Assembly: GCA_008534395.1 (NCBI GenBank)
Contig: SHMQ01000001.1
Span: 1 to 64,000, forward strand
Length of the DNA stretch: 64,000 bases
Direction: 5' to 3'
Origin: Candidatus Acidulodesulfobacterium acidiphilum
GTDB lineage: Bacteria > SZUA-79 > Acidulodesulfobacterales > Acidulodesulfobacteraceae
Within the stretch, counting starts at the first letter, position 1; each line of letters starts with the position of its first letter. This document shows, one piece after another, positions 16,894 to 25,321 of the stretch. Made by a program: the position numbers and the translations under genes. The notes below the pieces were generated by a model. It was not told where the DNA came from, searched no databases, and saw only the letters and a list, made by a program, of their open reading frames with translations.

Positions 16894-18140
16894 AATAATG
16901 TTTCATACAGAGGGAACTTGGCGCATAAAGCATGTACTTCTTGTTTTATGTCGTTTTTGACTGTTTCGTCGCCGGGATTTTTTAAAACTTCTACTATAAA
17001 TTCGCCTATTTTTACCATCTCGTTTTCCTTCATGCCTCTTGTCGTAACCGCCGGAGTACCTATCCTTATTCCGCTTGTAACGAAAGGAGATCTTTCGTCG
17101 AACGGAATCTTGTTTTTATTTACTGTTATACCTACTTCGTCTAGTAATGCCTCCGCCTGTTTGCCGGTCATTTCCGATTTTCTGAAATCTACAAGCATCA
17201 AGTGATTATCCGTACCGCCGGATATCAAGGAAAAACCGTTACTTTGAAGCGTATTGGCAAGAGCCGCGGCATTAAACACGACCTGCCTCTGATAATTTTT
17301 AAAATTTTCGCTTAACGCTTCTTTGAAAGCCACGGCTTTTGCGGCAATTACATGCTCGAGCGGACCGCCCTGAATTCCTGGAAATATTGCCGAGTTAAGC
17401 TCCTTTTCGTATTTAGCCTTTGCAAGTATAATTCCTCCTCTGGGACCCCTTAGCGTCTTATGCGTCGTAGTAGTTACAAAATCGGCATAAGGTACTGGGT
17501 TTGGATGAAGATCCGCCGCTACCAATCCGGCTATATGCGCCATGTCCACCATAAGATAGCAACCAACCTCATCTGCTATATCCTTGAATTTTTTAAAATC
17601 TATAATTCTAGGATATGCGCTTGCGCCGGCAATTATCATTTTAGGTTTATTTTCTATGGCTATTTTTCTTAATTCTTCGTAGTCTATAGTCTCCGTAGAT
17701 TTATTTACTCCGTAAGGAATAATATTGAAATATTTGCCTGAAAAATTTACGGGACTTCCGTGAGTTAAATGTCCTCCGTGGGATAAATCCATTCCGAGAA
17801 CGGTATCGCCGGGTTTTAAAAAAGCGTAAAATATGGCCATATTTGCCTGAGATCCGGAATGAGGCTGAACGTTTGCATATTCGGCGTTAAATATTTTTTT
17901 AATCCTGTCTATTGCAAGCTGTTCTATATCGTCTATATAGCCGCATCCGCCGTAATATCTTTTTTTTGGATATCCTTCCGCATATTTGTTCGTTAAAACG
18001 GAACCCTGCGCCTGCATAACCGCAGGAGATACAAAATTTTCGGAAGCTATCAATTCTATTGAGTTTCTTTGTCTGTTGACCTCTTTTTTTATAAACTCGT
18101 AAACTTCGATATCTGTTTCTTCAAGATTTTTAAAATCCAA
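16890..18140 (-). CDS. glyA: Serine hydroxymethyltransferase
   Basis: PLP enzyme converting serine and tetrahydrofolate to glycine and methylene-THF, 416 residues, full length. Signatures: [30 protein letters not shown], the PLP lysine in [14 protein letters not shown], and [13 protein letters not shown]. It follows rpiB by 25 nt and overlaps nrdR by 4 nt. Confidence 0.97.
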   Translation of the reverse strand: MDFKNLEETDIEVYEFIKKEVNRQRNSIELIASENFVSPAVMQAQGSVLTNKYAEGYPKKRYYGGCGYIDDIEQLAIDRIKKIFNAEYANVQPHSGSQANMAIFYAFLKPGDTVLGMDLSHGGHLTHGSPVNFSGKYFNIIPYGVNKSTETIDYEELRKIAIENKPKMIIAGASAYPRIIDFKKFKDIADEVGCYLMVDMAHIAGLVAADLHPNPVPYADFVTTTTHKTLRGPRGGIILAKAKYEKELNSAIFPGIQGGPLEHVIAAKAVAFKEALSENFKNYQRQVVFNAAALANTLQSNGFSLISGGTDNHLMLVDFRKSEMTGKQAEALLDEVGITVNKNKIPFDERSPFVTSGIRIGTPAVTTRGMKENEMVKIGEFIVEVLKNPGDETVKNDIKQEVHALCAKFPLYETLL

Positions 18141-18165
18141 TTTATTTTCACCTTTTTAAATATTT

Positions 18166-18615
18166 TTATATATTTAGTTTCTCTATAGAACTTATTTTAT
18201 TAATTCTGTTTTCATGCCTGCCTCCTTCATATTTTGCAGACATAAACCTGTCTATAAATCTTAATGCTTCCGTGGGAGTAGTAGTCCTTCCGCCCATCGT
18301 TATTATATTAGCGTTGTTATGCTCTTTCGCAACCTGCGAAGTATATTCGTCGTATACTAACGCCGCCCTGATCCCGTCAACTTTATTTGCCGTTATTTCC
18401 ATTCCTATTCCGGTACCGCATACTAATATTCCAAAAGAATTTGCATCTTTATCTTCTTTGACTTTTTCGGCTACTTTCAGCGCATAATCCGGATAATCCA
18501 CGCTCTTTAAAGAATCCGTCCCAATATCGAGATACTTTACGCCTTTTTTTTCAAGCGCATCTTTTATAGATTCTTTTAATTCAAAACCGGCATGATCAGA
18601 ACCTAAATATATCAT
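18166..18615 (-). CDS. rpiB: Ribose-5-phosphate isomerase B
   Basis: Interconverts ribose 5-phosphate and ribulose 5-phosphate, linking the pentose phosphate pathway to the downstream rib genes, whose substrate is ribulose 5-phosphate. It has 149 residues. RpiB/LacAB motifs are seen: LGSDHAGFELKE near the N-terminus, VDYPDYALKVAEKV, and the catalytic Cys in GILVCGTGIGMEI. It starts 7 nt after fabF ends. Confidence 0.95.
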   Translation of the reverse strand: MIYLGSDHAGFELKESIKDALEKKGVKYLDIGTDSLKSVDYPDYALKVAEKVKEDKDANSFGILVCGTGIGMEITANKVDGIRAALVYDEYTSQVAKEHNNANIITMGGRTTTPTEALRFIDRFMSAKYEGGRHENRINKISSIEKLNI

Positions 18616-18622
18616 GTATGTA

Positions 18623-19879
18623 TCAACCCTCCCATTTTTTAAAGACTAACGTAGCGTTAGTGCCGCCGAAGCCGAAAGAATTCGATATGGCAAACTTTAT
18701 GTCCCCTTTTTGAGCCGTGTTAGGGACGTAATCCAGATCGCATTCTTCATCCCTTTCTTCAAGATTAATAGTCGGCGGTATAATTCCCGTTTTAACGGTC
18801 AACACTGTAGCAACCGCCTCTATTCCTCCTGCGGCTCCTAATGAGTGCCCTATCATAGATTTAATAGAACTTATTTTAAGTTTATACGCTTTATCTCCAA
18901 AAAGCTGTTTTATAGCTTTGGTTTCATTTAAATCGTTATAATAAGTCGACGTCCCGTGGGCATTTACGTAATCCAAGTCGGCTGGATTTATCCCTCCGTC
19001 TTCAATCGCATTTTTCATGCTGTAATACGCGCCTTTAGCTTCGGGATCCGGCGTAGATAAATGATATGCGTCCGAAGACACTCCGTATCCTACTATCTCG
19101 GCATATATTTTTGCTCCTCTTTCAAGCGCGGAATTCATTTCTTCCAAAATTAATATGCCTGCGCCTTCGCTGACTACGAAACCGTCCCTTTGTTTATCAA
19201 ACGGCCTTGAAGCCTTATCGGGTTCGTCGTTCCTTGTGGAAAGAGCTTTCATAGCGTTAAAACCCGAAATACACAGAGGCGATATAGTCGATTCGGCTCC
19301 TCCGGCTATCATTGCGTCGGCATCGCCTCTTGCAATAATTTTATAAGCGTCTCCGATAGAATTTGTACCGGTTGAACAAGCCGATACCGTACTTGCGTTA
19401 GGCCCTTTTGCTCCGGTCATTATAGAAACCTGCCCCGGAGCAAGATTTATCAAAAGCATCGGTATAAAAAACGGGGAAATCTTTTTGGGTCCGCTCTCTA
19501 AAAGCATAGTGTGATATTTTTCTATAGTCATAAGACCGCCTATGCCGGCTCCAATCCAAACGCCTATCTTGTGGGCGTTAGCATCGTTAATTTGAAGCCC
19601 CGACATATCTAAAGCCATCTTAGACGCTGCTACGGCATAGTGTATGAACTGATCCATCTTTTTAACTTCTTTTTTTTCTATAAATTTTTCCGGATCAAAT
19701 CCTTTAACTTCGCCGGCTATTTTTGTCGTATAGCCTTCGGTATCAAATCTTGTAATGCGTCCTACGCCGCTTTCTCCTTTGATCATTCTTTCCCATGAAG
19801 TTTCTGCGTCGTTGCCGAGCGCCGTAATCATGGAATATCCTGTTACGACGACCCTTCTTTTGCAATTAATTTTTTCCAT
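18623..19879 (-). CDS. fabF: 3-oxoacyl-ACP synthase II
   Basis: Elongating ketoacyl-ACP synthase of type II fatty acid synthesis, 418 residues. The catalytic Cys lies in STVSACSTGTNSIGDA, with the two active-site His residues in VNAHGTSTYYND and SMIGHSLGAAGGIE, and the Gly-rich C-terminus SFGFGGTNATLVF. It follows acpP, the common acpP-fabF pairing. Confidence 0.97.
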   Translation of the reverse strand: MEKINCKRRVVVTGYSMITALGNDAETSWERMIKGESGVGRITRFDTEGYTTKIAGEVKGFDPEKFIEKKEVKKMDQFIHYAVAASKMALDMSGLQINDANAHKIGVWIGAGIGGLMTIEKYHTMLLESGPKKISPFFIPMLLINLAPGQVSIMTGAKGPNASTVSACSTGTNSIGDAYKIIARGDADAMIAGGAESTISPLCISGFNAMKALSTRNDEPDKASRPFDKQRDGFVVSEGAGILILEEMNSALERGAKIYAEIVGYGVSSDAYHLSTPDPEAKGAYYSMKNAIEDGGINPADLDYVNAHGTSTYYNDLNETKAIKQLFGDKAYKLKISSIKSMIGHSLGAAGGIEAVATVLTVKTGIIPPTINLEERDEECDLDYVPNTAQKGDIKFAISNSFGFGGTNATLVFKKWEG

Positions 19880-19915
19880 AATAAGAATAATTTAGTACAT
19901 TGTAAATAAATTATA

Positions 19916-20149
19916 TTATTTTGTATGTTCGTCGATATATGAAACGGCATCCTGAACCGTTTTAATTTTTTCGGCATCTTCGTCGGATATTTCTATTCCG
20001 AATTCTTCCTCGAAAGCCATAACTAATTCGACGGTATCTAAAGAATCTGCTCCGAGATCCTCAACGAAAGAAGCTTCGTTTGTAACTTCATCGGGCGTAA
20101 CTCCCAACTGCTCGACGATAATCTCTTTAACCTTGCTCTCCACTGACAT
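19916..20149 (-). CDS. acpP: Acyl carrier protein
   Basis: Acidic four-helix carrier, 77 residues. The phosphopantetheine attachment Ser is S36 in [14 protein letters not shown] strong GGAGG-type ribosome-binding site lies 7-9 nt before the ATG, consistent with its high expression. It is separated from fabG by 101 nt that contain two GGGGACAG-type palindromes. Confidence 0.97.
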   Translation of the reverse strand: MSVESKVKEIIVEQLGVTPDEVTNEASFVEDLGADSLDTVELVMAFEEEFGIEISDEDAEKIKTVQDAVSYIDEHTK

Positions 20150-20183
20150 TTATTTTCACCTCCTCCTTGTTATATATTATATA

Positions 20184-20216
20184 TTATGGGGACAGAATTC
20201 AATTCTGTCCCCATAA
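20184..20216. repeat. GGGGACAG-type perfect palindrome (REP-like)
   Basis: The 16-base arm TTATGGGGACAGAATT is followed by one C and its exact reverse complement. Copies or relics lie at 20228-20247 and 32849-32878, and half-site relics at about 2778-2787 and 49210-49233. Palindromes with GGGGACAG/CTGTCCCC ends are typical of REP elements mobilised by REP-associated tyrosine transposases. No such transposase gene is in the window. Confidence 0.8.
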
Positions 20217-20227
20217 CAACTTGAAAA

Positions 20228-20247
20228 CAGAATTCAATTCTGCCCCT
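20228..20247. repeat. Degenerate second copy of the GGGGACAG-type palindrome
   Basis: The core CAGAATTCAATTCTG (20228-20242) is palindromic and identical to the core of the copy 12 bases away. One flank keeps GCCCC while the other has decayed to AAAA. The two copies may once have formed a bimeric REP pair. Confidence 0.65.
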
Positions 20248-20250
20248 GCA

Positions 20251-21003
20251 TTACATATACATCCCGCCGTTGACGTTTAAAACTGTGCCGGTAATATAGG
20301 CTGAAAGTTCCGAACACAGGAAGAGAACGGCGTTTGCTATCTCCTCCGGTTCGGCTATTTTGTTTAAAGGAATACTTTTTTTAATAGCATCTTTTACGTC
20401 TTCAGGCAATTTATCCGTCATTACCGTCCTTATAAATCCGGGGGCTATCGCATTTGCGAGTATTCCTCTCGCCGCATATTCTTTTGCTATAGATTTTGTA
20501 AAAGCTATAATTCCTGCTTTAGAAGCGGCATAGTTAGCCTGTCCCGTATTGCCTATTTCTCCTATAACCGAGGCTATGCTTATTATTCTTCCTGACTTTG
20601 CCTTAAACATATGTTTTAATACATTTTTGGTAATATAGAACATACCGTTAAGATTAACGTTTATAACGTCTAACCAGTCTTCGTCGCTCATCCTTATAAG
20701 CAGGCCGTCTTTAACTATTCCTGCATTATTGACGAGAATATCTATTTTAGATTCTTTAGCTATAATCGCATTAACAGTATCGGAAATTTTTTCTGAATTT
20801 TTAACGTTTGAAGTATAAAAATCAAAATTTTCCGATATTTTTTTTATTTCATCCTTAACGGTTTCAAATCTTTTATCGTCTATGTCGATTATTATAACTC
20901 TTGCGCCTGCATTAAGCAAAACCTTAGATATAGACAGTCCTATTCCGGAAGAACCTCCCGTCACAACGGAAACTTTGCCTTTCAGGTCTATTTTAACGGA
21001 CAT
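20251..21003 (-). CDS. fabG: 3-oxoacyl-ACP reductase
   Basis: NADPH-dependent short-chain reductase of fatty acid synthesis, 250 residues. Cofactor motif VTGGSSGIGLSIS at residues 13-25, NNAG motif in LVNNAGIVKDGLL, catalytic Ser in ISIASVIGEIG, Tyr and Lys in YAASKAGIIAFTK. It starts 28 nt after fabD ends. Confidence 0.95.
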   Translation of the reverse strand: MSVKIDLKGKVSVVTGGSSGIGLSISKVLLNAGARVIIIDIDDKRFETVKDEIKKISENFDFYTSNVKNSEKISDTVNAIIAKESKIDILVNNAGIVKDGLLIRMSDEDWLDVINVNLNGMFYITKNVLKHMFKAKSGRIISIASVIGEIGNTGQANYAASKAGIIAFTKSIAKEYAARGILANAIAPGFIRTVMTDKLPEDVKDAIKKSIPLNKIAEPEEIANAVLFLCSELSAYITGTVLNVNGGMYM

Positions 21004-21030
21004 AAAACGCTCCTATATTTAATGAATTTA

Positions 21031-22011
21031 TCAATTTTCTAATTTTATTTTCTCGAATTCTTTAAGCGAATCCACGGAATTAATTGAGACTGCGTCTACA
21101 TTTTTATCTATTCTTTTAATTAATCCGCTTAATACGTTTGACGGTCCAATTTCTATAAATTTAGTAACTCCGGATATTTTCTCCATATTTATCACTAAAT
21201 CTTTCCACATAACCGGCGACGTTATCTGCTCTAAAAGCAGTTTGACGGCATCGTCTTTTTTAAAATAATTAAGCGACGTTGCGTTAGAAAATATTTCAAA
21301 ACCGGCATCGTTAAAACGGTTTGCGTCTATAAACAATGAAAGGTTTTCCTTTGCTTTAGCCATAAAAGGCGTATGAAACGGAGCGCTTACTGGAATCATA
21401 ACTATTTTTTTTGCTCCTTTTTCCTTAAGCAGCGCACAAGTTTCGTCTATAAAAGACGAAATTCCGGATATTACCGTCTGAACCGAAGAATTTAAGTTTG
21501 CTATAAAAACTCCTTCTTCATTTTTTGAAGTATTTATTTCTTTTATAACGTTTTTTATTATGCCGTCGTCAAGGCCTATAACTGCCGCCATTTTGCCGAA
21601 ACCTACCGGACAAGCCGTCTGCATAAACAATCCTCTTTTCTTGACTATTAAGAGAGCGTAATCAAAATCGATGCTTCCGGCAGAAACATTTGCGGTATAT
21701 TCTCCCAAGCTATGTCCTGATACGCATTTCGGCTTTAAGCCGAATTCTTTTTCTATCACTCTAAGTATAGCAATGCTTACGGTCAAAAGTGCAGGTTGCG
21801 TATTTTCCGTCAAGTTCAACTCGCTTTCGTTGCCGCCGAGAATTAAATCTTTCATATCCTGCTTTAAGATGTCCGAAGATTCTTCCAAGATATGGCGAGC
21901 TTCGTTAAAATTTTCAAAAAAATCTCTCCCCATCCCTATATGCTGAGAACCTTGACCGGGAAAAACAAAAGCAATATTTGAATTTAAATTTAAAGATTTT
22001 TCTATTTCCAT
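21031..22011 (-). CDS. fabD: Malonyl-CoA:ACP transacylase
   Basis: Loads malonyl groups onto acyl carrier protein, 326 residues. The nucleophile Ser is in CVSGHSLGEYTA, the N-terminal signature is FVFPGQGSQHIGMG, and the active-site His lies in VSAPFHTPFM. It lies 25 nt after fabK and 28 nt before fabG, within the fab operon. Confidence 0.96.
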   Translation of the reverse strand: MEIEKSLNLNSNIAFVFPGQGSQHIGMGRDFFENFNEARHILEESSDILKQDMKDLILGGNESELNLTENTQPALLTVSIAILRVIEKEFGLKPKCVSGHSLGEYTANVSAGSIDFDYALLIVKKRGLFMQTACPVGFGKMAAVIGLDDGIIKNVIKEINTSKNEEGVFIANLNSSVQTVISGISSFIDETCALLKEKGAKKIVMIPVSAPFHTPFMAKAKENLSLFIDANRFNDAGFEIFSNATSLNYFKKDDAVKLLLEQITSPVMWKDLVINMEKISGVTKFIEIGPSNVLSGLIKRIDKNVDAVSINSVDSLKEFEKIKLEN

Positions 22012-22035
22012 AAATTTTATATAAACAAAATATAA

Positions 22036-22983
22036 TTAATTCGCTACAAACTTTCCTGCGTTTTTAAAAAACGCTTCCGTCTGCGAAACAATTTCATCGA
22101 TAACTTCTTTGACCGTTTTTTCTTCTTTTATAAGGCCTGCTATCTGCCCGCTCATTAAAGAACCCATTTCCGCATCTCCGTCAACCGACGCCGCTTTTAA
22201 TTTTCCTGTTCCAAGTTTTTCGTATTCTTCGATAGGCGCGCATTTTTCTTCAAGCTCAAGAAACATTTTTGCAAGCTTGTTTTTTAAAACTCTGACGGGA
22301 TGGCCGGTCGGTCTTCCCGTAACGACGGTATCTCTGTCTGACGCTTTTATAACGGAATTTTTCCAGTTCTGATGTATATGACACTCCTTAGTCGCAAGAA
22401 ACCTCGTTCCCATTTGAATGCCGCTTGCGCCGAGACATAACGCCGCCGCAAAACCCCTGTAATCGGCAATGCCGCCTGCGGCTATTACCGGAATATTAAC
22501 GGCATCGGCAACCTGCGGAACCAAAGCCATAGTAGTAATTTCTCCTATATGTCCTCCCGATTCCGTGCCTTCCGCAATTACGGCATCCGCTCCGGCTTTT
22601 TCCATTCTTTTTGCAAGAGCCGTAGAAGGTATAACGGGTATAACCTTTATTCCGGCATCATGAAACTTTTTTATGTAAGGGCCCGCATTGCCCGCCCCTG
22701 TCGTAACTATCGCGACTTTTTCTTTTATTACCGCATCTATAAGCTCTTCGATATAGCTTAAATACAATATAAGATTTACTCCGAACGGTTTGTCCGTGTT
22801 TTCTTTTGCTTTTCTTATTTCCTGCACGACAAGTTCCGGCGGCATCTGTCCGGCGCCTATAATACCCAAACCTCCCGCATTTGAAACGGCCGCGGCAAGC
22901 CTGTGGTTTGACGCCCATGCCATACCGCCCTGAAATACCGGATATTTTATTCCAAGAATATCGCAGATAGGAGATTTTATCAT
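22036..22983 (-). CDS. fabK: Enoyl-ACP reductase II (FMN-dependent)
   Basis: TIM-barrel flavoprotein of the FabK/nitronate monooxygenase family, 315 residues. Motifs: KYPVFQGGMAWASN at the N-terminus, GVNLIL, EGTESGGHIG with the family His, PVIAAGGIADYRGFAAAL and GIQMGTRFLAT for FMN binding. Nitronate monooxygenases share the fold, but the place between fabH and fabD argues for the last step of fatty acid elongation. No FabI-type reductase is in the window. Confidence 0.92.
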   Translation of the reverse strand: MIKSPICDILGIKYPVFQGGMAWASNHRLAAAVSNAGGLGIIGAGQMPPELVVQEIRKAKENTDKPFGVNLILYLSYIEELIDAVIKEKVAIVTTGAGNAGPYIKKFHDAGIKVIPVIPSTALAKRMEKAGADAVIAEGTESGGHIGEITTMALVPQVADAVNIPVIAAGGIADYRGFAAALCLGASGIQMGTRFLATKECHIHQNWKNSVIKASDRDTVVTGRPTGHPVRVLKNKLAKMFLELEEKCAPIEEYEKLGTGKLKAASVDGDAEMGSLMSGQIAGLIKEEKTVKEVIDEIVSQTEAFFKNAGKFVAN

Positions 22984-22989
22984 TTTATT

Positions 22990-23973
22990 CTACCACCTTA
23001 TTATAGAAGAAGCCCAGGTTAAACCTGCGCCTATAGCATCTATAAGCACTATGTCGTTTTCTTTAATTCTGCCCGACGAATAAGCTTCGTCGAGAGCAAT
23101 CGGTATCGACCCGCTTGAAGTATTTCCGTATTTTTCCACGTTAACGAAAACTCTTTCCATGGGAAATTTTAATTTCTTTGCCGTAGCTTCTATAATTCTG
23201 ATGTTGGCCTGGTGCGGAACGAATAAATCTATATCTTCCGGTTTAAGTCCGTTAAAATCTATGGCTTCCTGGGCTATATCTTTAAGATAATTTACGGCAT
23301 ATCTGAACAGTTCGGAACCTTTCATTTTTATATAATGCTCGCGGCCGTTGACGCTTTCGTGACTGGCCGGCATCAAAGAGCCGCCGGCTTTAAGCATTAA
23401 AATATCGTCGTGTCCGCCTTCGGAATGCATATGTGTAGAAAGAATACCGCGGTTATTTTGAATATTTGCCGTCAACACCGCAGCGCCCCCCCCGTCTCCG
23501 AATAAAACGCAGGTCGATCTGTCTTCGTAATCCGTAATTCTTGAAAGCAGATCGGCTCCTATAACTAAAACATTTTTATATTTTCCGGATTTAATAAAAC
23601 TGTCGGCTACGGACAACGAATATATAAAACCGCTGCATCCAGCACTGATATCAAAAGCAGCCGCATTCTTAAGTCCCAATTTGTCCTGTACTATGCAGGC
23701 AGTCGACGGGAAAATCATATCAGGGGTGATAGTTCCGACAAGCACAAGCTCAATATCTTCCGGTTTTAAACCTGAAACATCTAAGGCTTTTTTTGCGGAA
23801 GCCGCCGCTATGTCGGAGGTCGTCAAACCTTTTTCCGCAATTCTCCTTTCTTTTATGCCCGTCCTGGACATAATCCATTCGTCGGACGTGTCCACTATAT
23901 TGCACAGTTCTTCGTTCGTCAACACTTTTTTAGGAACGAAAGAGCCGATACCGGTTATTTTTGAATAAATCAA
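22990..23973 (-). CDS. fabH: 3-oxoacyl-ACP synthase III
   Basis: Initiates fatty acid synthesis by condensing acyl-CoA with malonyl-ACP, 327 residues. The catalytic Cys is in DISAGCSGFIYSL, with His in FVPHQANIRI and Asn in KYGNTSSGSIP. The start is TTG at 23971-23973, which gives the conserved N-terminus IYSKITGIGSFVP; a GGAG lies 11 nt upstream. It lies 23 nt after plsX and 6 nt before fabK. Confidence 0.96.
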   Translation of the reverse strand: MIYSKITGIGSFVPKKVLTNEELCNIVDTSDEWIMSRTGIKERRIAEKGLTTSDIAAASAKKALDVSGLKPEDIELVLVGTITPDMIFPSTACIVQDKLGLKNAAAFDISAGCSGFIYSLSVADSFIKSGKYKNVLVIGADLLSRITDYEDRSTCVLFGDGGGAAVLTANIQNNRGILSTHMHSEGGHDDILMLKAGGSLMPASHESVNGREHYIKMKGSELFRYAVNYLKDIAQEAIDFNGLKPEDIDLFVPHQANIRIIEATAKKLKFPMERVFVNVEKYGNTSSGSIPIALDEAYSSGRIKENDIVLIDAIGAGLTWASSIIRW

Positions 23974-23996
23974 CTTAAATTAAACTCCATAATTAG

Positions 23997-25010
23997 TTAA
24001 TTTGGGATATTTTGGGCATTTGCTTCTATTTTATTGCTTATATTATGTATTATGCCTTTTTCGACGAAATGCTTTGCTACCAATATTGCGCTCGTTAAAG
24101 CTTTTGAACTTGCTCCGCCGTGAGCGATAAAAGCGGCTCCGTTAACGCCGAGTAACGGCGCTCCGCCGTATTCGTTATGGTCCACGAGCTTTTTAAATTT
24201 TTTTAAAGATTTTCTTGCCATAAAAAAACCGCACTTTGCCATAAAACTTTTATTTATCTCTTCCCTTAAAAGATTAAAAATCGTCTCCGCCAATGTTTCC
24301 GCCGCTTTCAATATAACGTTTCCCGTAAAACCGTCGCAAACGACGACGTCAACTTTGCCGTTAAACACTTCCCTTCCTTCCACGTAGCCGTAAAAATTTA
24401 AATCGGTATTTTTAATTATAGCAAATGCTTCCCTCGTCAGATCGTTACCTTTAGATGCTTCTTCGCCGTTGCTTAACAATCCTACCTTTGGATTGTCTAT
24501 TCCTTTCATAAACGAAGCATATTCCGAACCCATTATGGCAAATTCCGCAAGATGATAAGGTTTAACGTCAACGTTAGCCCCTGCGTCTATTAAAACGGTA
24601 TATCCTCCGACTGCAGGCATAATCGTTGCAATCGCAGGTCTGTCTATTCCGTTAATTCTTTTAAAAACAAACATGGCTATAGCCAGAGATGCACCGCTGT
24701 TTCCTGCGCTTATAATTGCATCTGCTTCATTCTTTTTTACTAATTCGTAAGCGATACGCATTGAAGAATTTTTTTTATTTCTTACTATAGCCGAAGGCGA
24801 ATCTTCCATCGTTATGCGTTCAGGCGCATGAACTATTTTAATTCTGGAGCCGTTATAGTTATTTTTTTTAATAGCATCCTTTAAAACGGTTTCATCGCCG
24901 GTTATAGTTATTTCTATATCCTTATTGGACTCAACTGCGGCTATAGCTCCCATAACTTCAGGTTCCGGAGCCTTATCGGAACCGAAACCGTCCAAAGCTA
25001 TTCTAATCAT
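23997..25010 (-). CDS. plsX: Phosphate acyltransferase PlsX
   Basis: Makes acyl-phosphate from acyl-ACP for phospholipid synthesis, 337 residues. Typical features are the N-terminal IALDGFGSDKAP, IISAGNSGASLA, LIDAGANVDVKP and VVCDGFTGNVILK. It lies in the widespread rpmF-plsX-fabH order. The acylglycerol acyltransferase gene plsC is at the far end of the window. Confidence 0.96.
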   Translation of the reverse strand: MIRIALDGFGSDKAPEPEVMGAIAAVESNKDIEITITGDETVLKDAIKKNNYNGSRIKIVHAPERITMEDSPSAIVRNKKNSSMRIAYELVKKNEADAIISAGNSGASLAIAMFVFKRINGIDRPAIATIMPAVGGYTVLIDAGANVDVKPYHLAEFAIMGSEYASFMKGIDNPKVGLLSNGEEASKGNDLTREAFAIIKNTDLNFYGYVEGREVFNGKVDVVVCDGFTGNVILKAAETLAETIFNLLREEINKSFMAKCGFFMARKSLKKFKKLVDHNEYGGAPLLGVNGAAFIAHGGASSKALTSAILVAKHFVEKGIIHNISNKIEANAQNIPN

Positions 25011-25046
25011 TAACAGTCTCCAAGTTTGCGCATGGTATCCGCTTAT

Positions 25047-25238
25047 TTAAGATTTTTCCTGCGCTTTTTCTGCTACTATTTTTCTACCTTTGTAAGTTTT
25101 ACAGCTGGGACACATCCTGTGCGGAAGAAGCGGTTCGCCGCAATTAGGACATTTTGAATAATTAACGGGCGTAAGGCTGTCGTGCGTCCTTCTTTTATCC
25201 CTTCTGCATTTTGAATGTCTTTTCTTTGGATTTGCCAT
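25047..25238 (-). CDS. rpmF: 50S ribosomal protein L32
   Basis: Short basic ribosomal protein, 63 residues, starting MANPKKRHSKCRRDKRRTH. It has a zinc-ribbon pair CPNC and CPSC, so this is the zinc-binding form. AGGAG lies 9 nt before the ATG. It heads the long collinear minus-strand cluster; the YceD-type gene often found before rpmF is absent here. Confidence 0.96.
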   Translation of the reverse strand: MANPKKRHSKCRRDKRRTHDSLTPVNYSKCPNCGEPLLPHRMCPSCKTYKGRKIVAEKAQEKS

Positions 25239-25321
25239 TTGAAATTCTCCTGTTTATCTTATATAAAAAAATTATAAAAATCTATGCTATATTATTAAAT
25301 TAAAATTATAAAAAGTCAATT

